Assembly: GCA_965206145.1 (NCBI GenBank)
Contig: CBDBIK010000006.1
Location: 62,001-126,000 of the forward strand
DNA: 64,000 nucleotides
DNA from: CBDBIK01 sp965206145
Lineage (GTDB): Bacteria; Pseudomonadota; Alphaproteobacteria; TMED109
Direction of reading: 5' to 3'
Shown here: positions 16,782 to 25,703 of the stretch, piece after piece
How positions within the stretch are numbered: the first letter of the stretch is position 1
How the letters are laid out: each line of letters begins with the position of its first letter
The notes under the pieces: generated by a model
What the model saw: the letters and a program-made list of their open reading frames with translations, nothing else
What the model was told of the DNA's origin: nothing
Database searches by the model: none
Position numbers and translations under genes: made by a program

Positions 16782-19700
16782 ATGAAAGCAACGATAAAAA
16801 ATATGAAGAAGCTCAAGGTAGAAAAGGTGAAAGCTGAGGCTACGAAGAAGTCGGCTGCGAAAGCGAAAGCTGAAGCTGCGAAGAAGTCGGCTGCGAAGGC
16901 GAAAGCCGAAGCTGCGAAGAAGTTGGCTGCGAAAGCGAAAGCCGAGGCTGCGAAGAAGTTGGCTGCGAAGGCGAAAGCTGAGGCTACGAAGAAGTTGGCT
17001 GCGAAGGCGAAAGCTGAGGCTACGAAGAAGTTGGCTGCGAAGGCGAAAGCTGAGGCTACGAAGAAGTTGGCTGCGAAGGCGAAAGCTGAGGCTACGAAGA
17101 AGTTGGCTGCGAAGGCGAAAGCTGAAGCTGTGAAGAAGGCGTCTGTGAAAGCGAAAGCTGAAGCTGCGAAGAAGTTGGCTGCGAAGGCGAAAGCCGAAGC
17201 TGCGAAGAAGGCGGCTGTGAAAGCGAAAGCCGAAGCTGCGAAGAAGGCGGCTGTGAAAGCGAAAGCTGAAGCTGCGAAGAAGTTGGCTGCGAAGGCGAAA
17301 GCCGAGGCTGCGAAGAAGGCGTCTGCGAAGGCGAAAGCTGAGGCTGCGAAGAAGGCGTCTGCGAAAGCGAAAGCCGAGGCTGCGAAGAAGGCGTCTGCGA
17401 AAGCGAAAGCTGAAGCTGCGAAGAAGGCGTCTGCGAAGGCGAAAGCTGAGGCTGCGAAGAAGGCGTCTGCGAAGGCGAAAGCTGAGGCTGCGAAGAAGGC
17501 GTCTGCGAAAGCGAAAGCCGAGGCTGCGAAGAAGGCGTCTGCGAAAGCGAAAGCTGAAGCTGCGAAGAAGGCGTCTGCGAAGGCGAAAGCTGAGGCTGCG
17601 AAGAAGGCGTCTGCGAAAGCCGAAGCTGCGAAGAAGGCGGCTGTGAAAGCGAAAGCTGAAGCTGCGAAGAAGTTGGCTGCGAAGGCGAAAGCCGAGGCTG
17701 CGAAGAAGGCGGCTGTGAAAGCGAAAGCCGAATCTGCGAAGAAGGCGTCTGCGAAAGCGAAGGCTGAGGCTGCGAAGAAGGCGTCTGTGAAAGCGAAAGC
17801 TGAAGCTGCGAAGAAGTCGGCTGCGAAGGCGAAAGCCGAAGCTGCGAAGAAGTTGGCTGCGAAGGCGAAAGCCGAGGCTACGAAGAAGTCGGCTGCGAAA
17901 GCGAAGGCTGAGGCTGCGAAGAAGTTGGCTGCGAAGGCGAAGGCTGAGGCTGCGAAGAAGTTGGCTGCGAAGGCGAAGGCTGAGGCTGCGAAGAAGTTGG
18001 CTGCGAAGGCGAAGGCTGAGGCTGCGAAGAAGTTGGCTGCGAAGGCGAAAGCTGAGGCTGCGAAGAAGTCGGCTGCGAAGGCGAATGCCGAAGCTGCGAA
18101 GAAGTCGGCTGCGAAGGCGAAAGCTGAGGCTGCGAAGAAGTTGGCTGCGAAGGCGAAGGCTGAGGCTGCGAAGAAGTTGGCTGCGAAGGCGAAAGCTGAG
18201 GCTGCGAAGAAGTTGGCTGCGAAGGCGAAAGCCGAGGCTGCGAAGAAGTTGGCTGCGAAGGCGAAGGCTGGCCCCGGTCTGACCACGGCTCCGGGAGCCG
18301 ATCTAAATGAGGCGGTGAGTGGGCTTTTTCAGAAAGGGCGTGAGCGGGGCTACGTCACCGCTGAGGAGATTGCTGAAATCATTCCAGCCGACAAGATCGA
18401 GCACATCGAGAATGTCACGGAAATCTTCACAGAGAACGCGATTCGCGTACTAGAACCAGGCGAGACTACTCCCTCGTCGGATTCCTCGAAGCCTGCAGGC
18501 ACAAGTTCAACCCCGGGCGGGAGTTCTCCCACGGTTCGACGAAACGAGAGCGGATCTGGTCGCACGGACGACCCCGTTCGTATGTACCTCAGAGACATGA
18601 GCGGTATCGAACTGCTCACGCGTGAGGGAGAAATCGCCATCGCAAAGCGGATGGAAATCGGCCGTCGCAAGGCGGTTGAAGCCCTTGCAGAAAGTCCGCT
18701 CACCCTCGATGCAGTAGTCGAGTGGCGAAAGAATATTGACGGCAAACGAATCCCGTTCCGAGAGGTGGTTGATCTTGATGCAACAGTGGCCCTGATCGAG
18801 AACCGTCCTTCTCCGGCGGCACCGGGGGAAGGGGAGACGGAGCCGAAAACTGGTGGCGGCGGTGGGAAGATGTCCGTTTCCGCGATGGAGAAGAAGATTC
18901 GTCCGGACCTCATGGAGACTTTCACTGCACTCAAGAAGATCAAGGCGAAAACGGACAGCATTGCCAATCGTCTGATTGAAGAGGCGGCGGGAGGCAAGAA
19001 AGTTCACGAGCGAACTAAGTCGAGCTACCGCAATCTTCGAATCAAGGCGGTTTCGCTACTCCGAACGTTTTTCCTGACAGCGCCACGCATTCGGGATATC
19101 GCCGATGAGATATACGGCCTGAACGACGAATTGATCAGGTTGGAGGGAAGAAGCCGCGCTCTTGCTGAACGCAAGCGGATAAGGCTTTCCGAGTTCTTGC
19201 AGTTCTACCAAGGAAATGAGCTTCGCAAGGACTGGAGGAAGGACGTCCGTCGTCTGGGCTTGAAGAATTCGAAATGGAAGAAACTCGATGAAGAGCATCA
19301 CGAAAAGATGGCAGAATACCGGGCGGGAATTCGCAGTGTTTTCGAGCGTAGCAAGCTTTTGCCCGGAGACTTCCATGCGATCATCGGGCGCGTTCATCGC
19401 GCTGAGAACGAGGCGGAGAAGGCGAAAGATGAGATGATCGCCGCCAACTTGCGGCTCGTGGTCTCGATTGCAAAGAAGTACACCAACCGCGGCCTGCAGT
19501 TCCCGGATTTGATGCAGGAGGGGAATATCGGGTTGATGAAGGCAGTCGAGAAGTTCGAGTATCGGCTTGGCTACAAGTTCTCGACTTATGCGACCTGGTG
19601 GATCCGCCAGGCGATCACGCGTTCCATTGCCGACCAGGCGCGAACCATCCGCATCCCTGTCCACATGATCGAGACGATCAATAAAATCATCCGTGCCCAG

Positions 19701-20141
19701 CGCCAAATTCTTCACGATTCAGGCCGAGAAGCGACACCCGAAGAGATCGCCAAGAAACTGGGAATGCCGTTGGACAAGGTGAGCCGGGTGATGAAGATCG
19801 CCAAAGAGCCCATCAGCCTTGACAAGCAGGTCGGTGAGGAAGACGACACGAATTTCGGAGACTTCATCGCCGATGAGAATGCCGTCATGCCGCACGATGC
19901 GGCCGTGCAAGCGAAACTGGGTGAGATCATTTCCCAGACATTGTCCACGCTCACGGCTCGAGAGGAGCGCGTGGTTCGGATGCGATTCGGTATCGGCACC
20001 CAGAGCGATCACACGCTCGAAGAGGTGGGCCAGCAGTTCAAGGTCACGCGCGAGCGGATACGCCAAATTGAAGCGAAGGCACTTCGTAAGCTGAAGCACC
20101 GCACCCGTTCGGAGAAACTCGAGGGTTTCCTCGACAACTGA
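16782..20141 (+). CDS. rpoD: Primary sigma factor RpoD with giant Lys/Ala-rich N-terminal repeat tail
   Basis: 1119 residues, nearly twice the usual alphaproteobacterial RpoD. Residues about 15-496 are some 40 tandem copies of a 12-residue unit of the type AKAKAEAAKKLA, giving roughly +3 net charge per copy. A standard sigma70 follows. Region 1.1 starts near 507 (DLNEAVSGLFQKGRERGYVT). Region 1.2 is near 595 (DDPVRMYLRDMSGIELLTRE), then comes the non-conserved linker. Region 2 begins near 880 and its core contains NLRLVVSIAKKY, LQFPDLMQEGNIGLMKAV and YKFSTYATWWIRQAI. Region 3 is near 960 (IPVHMIETINKI) and region 4 ends with LEEVGQQFKVTRERIRQIEA. The ATG at 16782 has GAGG upstream; a GTG at 16779 overlaps the dnaG stop. 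The core looks fully functional, so the tail belongs to the housekeeping sigma factor and is not a separate gene. Confidence 0.95.
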   Translation: MKATIKNMKKLKVEKVKAEATKKSAAKAKAEAAKKSAAKAKAEAAKKLAAKAKAEAAKKLAAKAKAEATKKLAAKAKAEATKKLAAKAKAEATKKLAAKAKAEATKKLAAKAKAEAVKKASVKAKAEAAKKLAAKAKAEAAKKAAVKAKAEAAKKAAVKAKAEAAKKLAAKAKAEAAKKASAKAKAEAAKKASAKAKAEAAKKASAKAKAEAAKKASAKAKAEAAKKASAKAKAEAAKKASAKAKAEAAKKASAKAKAEAAKKASAKAKAEAAKKASAKAEAAKKAAVKAKAEAAKKLAAKAKAEAAKKAAVKAKAESAKKASAKAKAEAAKKASVKAKAEAAKKSAAKAKAEAAKKLAAKAKAEATKKSAAKAKAEAAKKLAAKAKAEAAKKLAAKAKAEAAKKLAAKAKAEAAKKLAAKAKAEAAKKSAAKANAEAAKKSAAKAKAEAAKKLAAKAKAEAAKKLAAKAKAEAAKKLAAKAKAEAAKKLAAKAKAGPGLTTAPGADLNEAVSGLFQKGRERGYVTAEEIAEIIPADKIEHIENVTEIFTENAIRVLEPGETTPSSDSSKPAGTSSTPGGSSPTVRRNESGSGRTDDPVRMYLRDMSGIELLTREGEIAIAKRMEIGRRKAVEALAESPLTLDAVVEWRKNIDGKRIPFREVVDLDATVALIENRPSPAAPGEGETEPKTGGGGGKMSVSAMEKKIRPDLMETFTALKKIKAKTDSIANRLIEEAAGGKKVHERTKSSYRNLRIKAVSLLRTFFLTAPRIRDIADEIYGLNDELIRLEGRSRALAERKRIRLSEFLQFYQGNELRKDWRKDVRRLGLKNSKWKKLDEEHHEKMAEYRAGIRSVFERSKLLPGDFHAIIGRVHRAENEAEKAKDEMIAANLRLVVSIAKKYTNRGLQFPDLMQEGNIGLMKAVEKFEYRLGYKFSTYATWWIRQAITRSIADQARTIRIPVHMIETINKIIRAQRQILHDSGREATPEEIAKKLGMPLDKVSRVMKIAKEPISLDKQVGEEDDTNFGDFIADENAVMPHDAAVQAKLGEIISQTLSTLTAREERVVRMRFGIGTQSDHTLEEVGQQFKVTRERIRQIEAKALRKLKHRTRSEKLEGFLDN
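16824..18269 (+). repeat. 36-bp in-frame tandem repeat, about 40 copies, inside rpoD
   Basis: About 1.45 kb of purine-rich tandem repeat with a 36-base unit (12 codons: Ala-Lys-Ala-Lys-Ala-Glu-Ala-Ala-Lys-Lys-X-Ala, X = Leu, Ser or Ala). One unit near 17615 is shorter by two codons (in-frame deletion). Variants cluster: four successive units with GAGGCTACG (Glu-Ala-Thr) near 16975-17115 are identical in DNA, and nine successive units carry KKAS at about 17310-17630. Such runs of like units point to recent segmental amplification. No frame-breaking change is present, so the tract is under protein-coding constraint. Confidence 0.97.
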
Positions 20142-20147
20142 CTTTTC

Positions 20148-20224
20148 GGGCCCGTAGCTCAATTGGTTAGAGCAAACCGCTCATAACGGTTTGGTTGCAG
20201 GTTCGAGTCCTGCCGGGCCCACCA
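20148..20224 (+). tRNA. tRNA with CAU anticodon, probably tRNA-Ile2 (lysidine type)
   Basis: 77-base cloverleaf directly after rpoD: acceptor stem GGGCCCG/CGGGCCC, D-arm with GCTCAATTGGTTAGAGC, anticodon stem-loop ACCGCTCATAACGGT with anticodon CAT, T-arm GCAGGTTCGAGTCCTGC, encoded CCA. A CAU anticodon can be initiator Met, elongator Met or Ile2. The first base pair is G-C and so not initiator-like, and the GC-rich acceptor resembles Ile2 of proteobacteria. Lysidine modification by TilS would be needed for Ile decoding. Elongator Met remains the alternative. Confidence 0.85.
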
Positions 20225-20790
20225 TGGTGGGTCTTTCTGAACTCAGGTAACAATTTTGTCTGGGGAGAAAATGCTCAGTAAGGAAGTTTTTCGACAAACC
20301 CTGACACCACCTATGGATCCGAAGAAACATGTGCTTCGGATGTGGTTTGTGATCAGTACCAAAAAACGCACGCTTGCCGGGCTGAGCTAGAAGTTCAATC
20401 TCACATGCGAGCGGATTCGCGTGGTTCTAGACCTTCTTTAGAGACCTGCTTGTTCCAGCCGCGTGGCGCAGCGAATCCGCACCGTGAGATCCTGATGCTC
20501 GGCGTAAGATGCGCTGATGTGCCCTCGGGCCGGGGTCCTTACAACCGGCGTCCTGGCGTGCCGATGCATTTAGCGGGTCTGTACTTCCCCTTCATGCTCT
20601 TAAGTGCGCGCCGTGCATCAGAAGGATCGTTGAAGTGTCCCTCCGATCGCCGGTGTCTCAAATGGTCGGACAGGAAATCCTGACGTGATGGCGAAGATCC
20701 TCGTCCTCACCAAAATCGTCTGTCAAACGTGTTCATTTTTTAAGCTGGCCTACTTACCCACCATCCGGGTTCACCGGATCAAAAGGGGTG
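20225..20790. other. Gene-poor spacer downstream of rpoD-tRNA
   Basis: About 570 bases without a supportable gene. A perfect 8-base stem (ATCCGAAG at 20317-20324, CTTCGGAT at 20334-20341, 9-base loop) lies 90 bases after the tRNA and could end the rpoD-tRNA transcript, although no T-run follows. A 113-codon plus-strand frame at 20342-20683 has no recognisable domain and I do not call it a gene. Confidence 0.4.
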
Positions 20791-20819
20791 GAGACGGGAC
20801 AGCTGAGCTGCCCCGTCTC
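20791..20819 (-). terminator. Terminator-like hairpin after the gluconolactonase-family gene
   Basis: Inverted repeat with arms GAGACGGG (20791-20798) and CCCGTCTC (20812-20819), extended inwards by CAGCT/AGCTG around a short loop, with one mismatch. It starts 12 bases after the stop of the minus-strand gene at 20831. Read on the minus strand it is followed by a short CCTTTTG, so the U-tract is weak. Confidence 0.6.
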
Positions 20820-20830
20820 GGAAGGCAGTG

Positions 20831-21928
20831 TCAGGGAAGTTCGTAGGCTTTTTTACCCATTTTGATTTTGTAGAGGCTCTTGCCCGACGTTACGTAGAGG
20901 ACGTCCCTCTCGACACCTCGGCCAAAGCCCACATTGGTCGGCAACTCTTCGCCAGTTGAAATGAACGCAAGCTCTTTCCCGTCGGGGTTGTAGACCGCGA
21001 TTCCAGGCTGTGATTCATTCCGGAGCGCGACATAAATGTTTCCATCCACGTCCGCTACAAGCCCGTCCGGCCCACTGTTCGGAGCGTAGTCGACGAGAAT
21101 CCGCCGGTTGCTCACGGTGCCATCGGGAGCGAGGTCGTATTTCTGGAGCAGGTGACGTCCTGCAAGAGGACCTTTGTCGGCCTCCGTGAGTTGCTGGAAA
21201 CCGAGAAAGCCGTTGTCGTTGCTCACCACGTAAAGACTCTTCTGGTCGGGCGATACGAGAACTCCGTTGGTCTTGCCGCCATCAGTGACAATGCGTGTGA
21301 CGGTCCCGTCAGGATCGAGGCGGTAGACCGCAAAGCCAGGCTGGAAAACCGGTTCGTGCCCGAGGTAGCGTGGGTCAGAGAAGTAAATCCGACCTTTTTC
21401 GTCGATCGTGATGTCGTTCAGAGCATTGTAAGGCCGGCCGTTGTAGAGGCCGGTGAGCACGTAGCTCTTGCCGGTGGCCATGTCGGTCTTGACGAGCATC
21501 CGGCCACCGTAATCGGCACCGAGAGCAGCGAGCATGTTGCCGTCGCGGTCGAATTTGATTCCATTCGACATCCCCGAGGGCGAACGATAGACCGTCGCCT
21601 TACCTGAGGCTGGGTCGTAGCGCCAAATATTCCCAGCCTGCAGGTAGAGGCCGGATTTGTCCTTGCAGAATTTTGTGAACGTGATGTCACTGAAGTAGAT
21701 GTAGCCGTCGTGCCCGGCAGCCACGCCCTCAGTAAGCACACACCCGCCATCGAAGAGACGCATGAGCTTGGAACCGGACGGGACGATCGAGGAATCTCCG
21801 GTCGGTGCCGGGAATCCTGCATCGGTGCCCTTGAACCAAGATCCGTGTTCGTGAGCTTGGGCGGAAAGGGACAGAATGCCAGCAGCGAGGATCACTGCTG
21901 TCGTTGACAGAAAATGTCGGGTGGTCAT
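20831..21928 (-). CDS. Exported SMP-30/gluconolactonase/LRE-type beta-propeller protein
   Basis: 365 residues. The ATG at 21928 has a strong GGAGGAGA ribosome-binding site and opens a signal peptide cleaved after LSLSAQA. The mature protein is a beta-propeller of the SMP-30/gluconolaconase/LRE-like family: SGMSNGIKFDRDGNML, YNALNDITIDEKGRIYFSDP and KTNGVLVSPDQKSLYVVSND are the family's repeating blades with likely metal-binding Asn/Asp. Family members hydrolyse lactones; the real substrate is unknown. Monocistronic, with a terminator-like hairpin behind it and tRNA-Arg upstream. The reading frame extends 16 codons further, but that lacks a signal-peptide start. Confidence 0.85.
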   Translation of the reverse strand: MTTRHFLSTTAVILAAGILSLSAQAHEHGSWFKGTDAGFPAPTGDSSIVPSGSKLMRLFDGGCVLTEGVAAGHDGYIYFSDITFTKFCKDKSGLYLQAGNIWRYDPASGKATVYRSPSGMSNGIKFDRDGNMLAALGADYGGRMLVKTDMATGKSYVLTGLYNGRPYNALNDITIDEKGRIYFSDPRYLGHEPVFQPGFAVYRLDPDGTVTRIVTDGGKTNGVLVSPDQKSLYVVSNDNGFLGFQQLTEADKGPLAGRHLLQKYDLAPDGTVSNRRILVDYAPNSGPDGLVADVDGNIYVALRNESQPGIAVYNPDGKELAFISTGEELPTNVGFGRGVERDVLYVTSGKSLYKIKMGKKAYELP

Positions 21929-22086
21929 GGATGGTCTCCTCCTGTTTCGGCGGGAAGGCCGAGGAAGGAAATCCATCCGTCAGACCCAAGACCCACCGCC
22001 TGTGAACGAGGTCGAGGAACTCGAGCGTCCTCAAACACGTTCCAAGTTCATCCTAAAGCATGTTCATCACACGCAAGGGAGCGGGT

Positions 22087-22163
<77 letters not shown>

Positions 22164-22346
22164 AATGGATTGCAGGCAACAGGACAAGCCTAGCGACCTC
22201 CTGCACCCTCGGCGACAGGGAAAAGTTGGCAAACCCTAGGGCGGGCCCACGCACGATTCCACCTGCTGGGTATACTTCGCCTTTTCTCGGCATAGTCGTT
22301 CCGTCCCGGATGACCGGTCGCTGGCCAGAAATAGAGGGAGATAGGC

Positions 22347-24455
22347 GTGAGCAATCCAGTGACTTGGGAGCGCATCGGTCGTGTCGGTGTGATCACGGTT
22401 GACAACCCCCCAGTCAACGCACTGGCCACGCCTGTGCGGCAGGGTTTGCAGCGATGCCTCGAGGAAATCCTCGATGATTCTGAAGCGGAGGCGGTCGTCG
22501 TCAGGGGAGCGGGGCGCACCTTCATGGCCGGGGCCGACATCAACGAATTCGGCAAACCGATGGCCGATCCACACCTTGGTGTCGTGATTGACGCATTCGA
22601 GGCCAGCACGAAGCCCACGGTCGCAGCTCTTCACGGGACGCCGCTTGGCGGCGGGCTTGAGGTGGCGATGGGTTGTCATGCTCGGATTGCCGATCCCAGG
22701 ACCCGACTCGGGCTTCCCGAAGTGAAGCTCGGCCTCACACCCGGTGCTGCTGGGACGCAGCGCCTGCCGCGTCTTGTCGGTACCGAGAAGGCACTTTCCA
22801 TGATCACCTCCGGCGACCCGGTTCCGGCTATGGAGGCCCTAGAGGCGGGGCTGGTGGATGAGGTCAACGATGGCGACTTGCTTGAGGCTGCGGTCGTGTA
22901 TGCAGCTCGGATTGTCGATGGCGAAGTCGAAGCTCTTCCGGTTCGCAGCCGGAATGAAAAGATCAAGGGGACGGATCCTGCGATTTTCGATACCATGAAG
23001 GAGCAGTTGGCGAGGACCACACGCGGCCGTGAGGGGCCGCTCCGCTGTGTCGAGGCGGTCAGAGGAAGCACGACGCTTCCCTACGAGGAAGGCGTGGCGA
23101 ACGAGCGCCGCCTTTTCATCGAAGCTCACGATTCTGAAGAGAGTCGAGGCCTGATCCATTTCTTCTTCGCCGAACGTGCGGCGGCAAAGATCCCCGATGT
23201 ACCGAAAGGCACTGCGGTGCGTCCGGTGAAAACAGCCGCCGTCATCGGTGCGGGCACCATGGGCGGAGGGATTGCCATGAACTTCGCTAACGCAGGCATC
23301 CCTGTGAAGATCATGGACCGCGACGCGGGCGCGTTAAAAAAGGGCCTGGACGTCGTCCGAAAGAACTACGAACGCACCGTCAGGCGCGGTCGGCTTTCCG
23401 AGGCCAGCATGGAACGCTGCATGGACTTAATCGATGGCGTGGGACAGATCGAGGCTCTCGCCGATGTGGATATCGTCATCGAGGCAGTTTTCGAGGACAT
23501 GCAAGTGAAAAAGGAGATCTTCTCCTCGCTTGACAAGACAATGCGCGAAGGGGCGATTCTAGCCACCAATACCTCGACCCTTGATATCGATGAGATTGCG
23601 AGTGTTACCAACCGGCCTTCGGAAATCATCGGCACGCACTTCTTTAGTCCCGCCAACATTATGAAATTGCTTGAGATCGTGCGAGGGGAAAAGACCTCCC
23701 ACGAGGTCATTGCAAGCTCGATGGCACTTGCCCGCACGATCCGCAAGGTGGGCGTTCTCGTCGGTAATTGTGATGGGTTTGTTGGCAACCGCATGTTCCA
23801 CCAGTACGTGCGTCAGGCGCAACATTTGGTCGAGCAGGGAGCGCTTCCCGAGCAGGTGGATAAAGCCGCCTATGACTTCGGCTGGGCGATGGGCCCGTTC
23901 GCGGTGAACGATCTCGCAGGCAACGATGTCAGTTGGTACATACGCAAGCGTCACCTGGCTGAAGGGGTCTATGCGGACGGCGGCTACACGGGCTCCGTCG
24001 CTGATGCGCTTTGCGAGCGTGGACGCTATGGGCAGAAAACGGGCAAGGGCTGGTACCATTACGAGGAGGGGAAACGCACTCCGCATCCCGATCCCGAGGT
24101 GGAGAAGGTGATTCTCGAGATTGCCAGGGAAAAGGGCATCAGGCGGCGCACGTTCAGCGACGAAGAGATTCTCGGCCGACTTCACGGGGCATTGGTCAAC
24201 GAGGGCGCACGTATTCTTGAGGAGGGGCATGCACTCCGCGCTTCCGATATCGACGTCATTTATGCTTACGGGTATGGCTTCCCCGCTTTTCGCGGCGGGC
24301 CAATGTTCCATGCGGAACGCACGGGCTTTGCGGAGGTGACCGCCTCCGTAGCAGGTTTCCGCGCGGAAGCACCGGCGCTCTGGCCCGAATCCCCTTTGCT
24401 CGCCAAGCTCGCTAAGGAAGGTGGATCCTTCCAGGAGCTGGAAAACGCCTCCTGA
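22347..24455 (+). CDS. Fatty-acid oxidation complex alpha subunit (enoyl-CoA hydratase / 3-hydroxyacyl-CoA dehydrogenase)
   Basis: 702 residues, GTG start. Bifunctional beta-oxidation enzyme. The N-terminal crotonase domain (about 10-190) has VRGAGRTFMAGADINEFG and HGTPLGGGLEVAMGCHARIA with the oxyanion-hole glycines. The NAD-binding 3-hydroxyacyl-CoA dehydrogenase domain starts near residue 290 (AAVIGAGTMGGGIAMNFANA), followed by IIGTHFFSPANIMKLLEIVR and two C-terminal helical 3HCDH domains. This architecture is that of the shorter FadJ/FadB-like proteins with the dehydrogenase placed C-terminal. It is followed after 25 bases by its thiolase partner. Confidence 0.93.
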   Translation: MSNPVTWERIGRVGVITVDNPPVNALATPVRQGLQRCLEEILDDSEAEAVVVRGAGRTFMAGADINEFGKPMADPHLGVVIDAFEASTKPTVAALHGTPLGGGLEVAMGCHARIADPRTRLGLPEVKLGLTPGAAGTQRLPRLVGTEKALSMITSGDPVPAMEALEAGLVDEVNDGDLLEAAVVYAARIVDGEVEALPVRSRNEKIKGTDPAIFDTMKEQLARTTRGREGPLRCVEAVRGSTTLPYEEGVANERRLFIEAHDSEESRGLIHFFFAERAAAKIPDVPKGTAVRPVKTAAVIGAGTMGGGIAMNFANAGIPVKIMDRDAGALKKGLDVVRKNYERTVRRGRLSEASMERCMDLIDGVGQIEALADVDIVIEAVFEDMQVKKEIFSSLDKTMREGAILATNTSTLDIDEIASVTNRPSEIIGTHFFSPANIMKLLEIVRGEKTSHEVIASSMALARTIRKVGVLVGNCDGFVGNRMFHQYVRQAQHLVEQGALPEQVDKAAYDFGWAMGPFAVNDLAGNDVSWYIRKRHLAEGVYADGGYTGSVADALCERGRYGQKTGKGWYHYEEGKRTPHPDPEVEKVILEIAREKGIRRRTFSDEEILGRLHGALVNEGARILEEGHALRASDIDVIYAYGYGFPAFRGGPMFHAERTGFAEVTASVAGFRAEAPALWPESPLLAKLAKEGGSFQELENAS

Positions 24456-24480
24456 TCACGACCTCAAAGGAAAAGAATCA

Positions 24481-25665
24481 ATGAAAGAAGCGGTGATCGT
24501 CTCGACCGCCCGCACCCCGATAGGAAAGGCCTACCGGGGTGCGTTCAACAACACCCACGGTGCCGAACTCGGCGGGCATGCGGTTTCACACGCCGTCTCC
24601 CGTGCCGGTGTCGAGCCTGGCGAGGTCGAAGATGTCCTGATGGGCTGCGCCATGCCGGAAGGTGCGACCGGGCAGAATATTGCCCGCCAGTGCGCGATTC
24701 GCGGCGGGCTATCAGTCGATTCCGCCGGTGCAACGATCAACCGCTTTTGTTCTTCGGGCATGCAGGCGATCGCAATGGCGGCACAGCGGGTAATGGTCGA
24801 TTCCGTTCCCGTCATAGTGGCCGGCGGCTTGGAATCGATCAGCCTCGTCCAAAATGAGCACCAGAATGCGCATCACCTCGAGGATTCATGGATCAAGGAG
24901 AACAAGCCTGAGTTGTACTTCACGATGATTCAGACTGCCGAGGTGGTGGCGGAACGCTACGGGGTTTCCCGCGAACGCCAAGACGAGTACTCGCTTTCCT
25001 CGCAACTCCGCACGGCGGCTGCCCAGCAGGCGGGACGCTTCGATGACGAGATTGTCCCGCTACCATCGGTCAAGCTCATCAAGGATAAGGAAACCGGAGA
25101 GATTTCAGAGGTCGAGGTAACGCTTGAACACGATGAGGGGAACCGACCGTCAACGACGCTTGAAGGACTGGCCGCGCTGGAGCCGGTGATGGGGCCGGAT
25201 GCGAACATCACGGCAGGCAATGCAAGTCAACTTTCCGACGGGGCTTCTGCTTGCGTGGTTGCGGATCGAAAATTTGCCGAGCAGCGTGGGATCGAACCGC
25301 TCGGAATCTTTCGGGGGCTCGCAGTGTCCGGTCTTGAACCAGACGAAATGGGCATTGGCCCCGTGCGTGCAGTGCCTCGCTTGCTTGAACGTCACGGCCT
25401 CAAGGTCGAGGACATCGACCTGTGGGAACTCAACGAGGCGTTTGCCGTGCAGGCGCTGTATTGCCAGGGAGAACTCGGCATTCCCGAGGATCGTTTCAAC
25501 GTCGACGGTGGTGCGATTTCCATCGGCCATCCCTATGGGATGTCGGGTGCAAGGCTTGTAGGCCATGCCCTGATCGAGGGCCATCGCCGGGGCGCGAAAC
25601 ACATCGTGTGTACCATGTGTGTCGGTGGTGGCATGGGGGCCGCAGGGCTCTTCGAGGTCTGCTGA
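24481..25665 (+). CDS. Acetyl-CoA C-acyltransferase (beta-oxidation thiolase)
   Basis: 394 residues from the ATG at 24481, which has AAAGGAAAAG upstream; this is the normal N-terminus (MKEAVIVSTARTPIGKAYRG). Cleaves 3-ketoacyl-CoA to acetyl-CoA and shortened acyl-CoA. The acylated cysteine sits in NRFCSSGMQAIAMAAQR (about residue 90), the histidine motif is ISIGHPYGMSGARL, and the second cysteine is in TMCVGGGMGAAGLFE. Forms a two-gene fatty-acid oxidation operon with the preceding gene. Confidence 0.95.
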   Translation: MKEAVIVSTARTPIGKAYRGAFNNTHGAELGGHAVSHAVSRAGVEPGEVEDVLMGCAMPEGATGQNIARQCAIRGGLSVDSAGATINRFCSSGMQAIAMAAQRVMVDSVPVIVAGGLESISLVQNEHQNAHHLEDSWIKENKPELYFTMIQTAEVVAERYGVSRERQDEYSLSSQLRTAAAQQAGRFDDEIVPLPSVKLIKDKETGEISEVEVTLEHDEGNRPSTTLEGLAALEPVMGPDANITAGNASQLSDGASACVVADRKFAEQRGIEPLGIFRGLAVSGLEPDEMGIGPVRAVPRLLERHGLKVEDIDLWELNEAFAVQALYCQGELGIPEDRFNVDGGAISIGHPYGMSGARLVGHALIEGHRRGAKHIVCTMCVGGGMGAAGLFEVC

Positions 25666-25703
25666 GAAACCTGCCCCCGGCGGGGGAGCGTGCGAAGAAC
25701 GCG

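Noticed and set aside
16824..18269. 36-bp period considered as a possible CRISPR array
   Set aside because: Units are directly adjacent with no unique spacers and the tract is in frame with sigma70 coding sequence.
16646..18286. A 546-codon minus-strand frame of Phe/Ala repeats opposite rpoD
   Set aside because: It is the mirror of the repeat codons in rpoD, which contain no reverse-strand stops; it has no plausible start signal and no real protein family, and the plus strand clearly encodes RpoD.
20342..20683. 113-codon plus frame after rpoD and the tRNA
   Set aside because: No signal peptide, domain or ribosome-binding site; codon pattern does not stand out; treated as non-coding spacer.
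20148..20830. tRNA downstream region as an integrated element (tRNA as attachment site)
   Set aside because: No duplicate of the tRNA 3' end and no integrase within the following sequence were seen.
22164..22346. Promoter upstream of the beta-oxidation pair
   Set aside because: A TATACT-like string exists near 22271 but no -35 at a proper distance could be matched by eye, so I did not list it.
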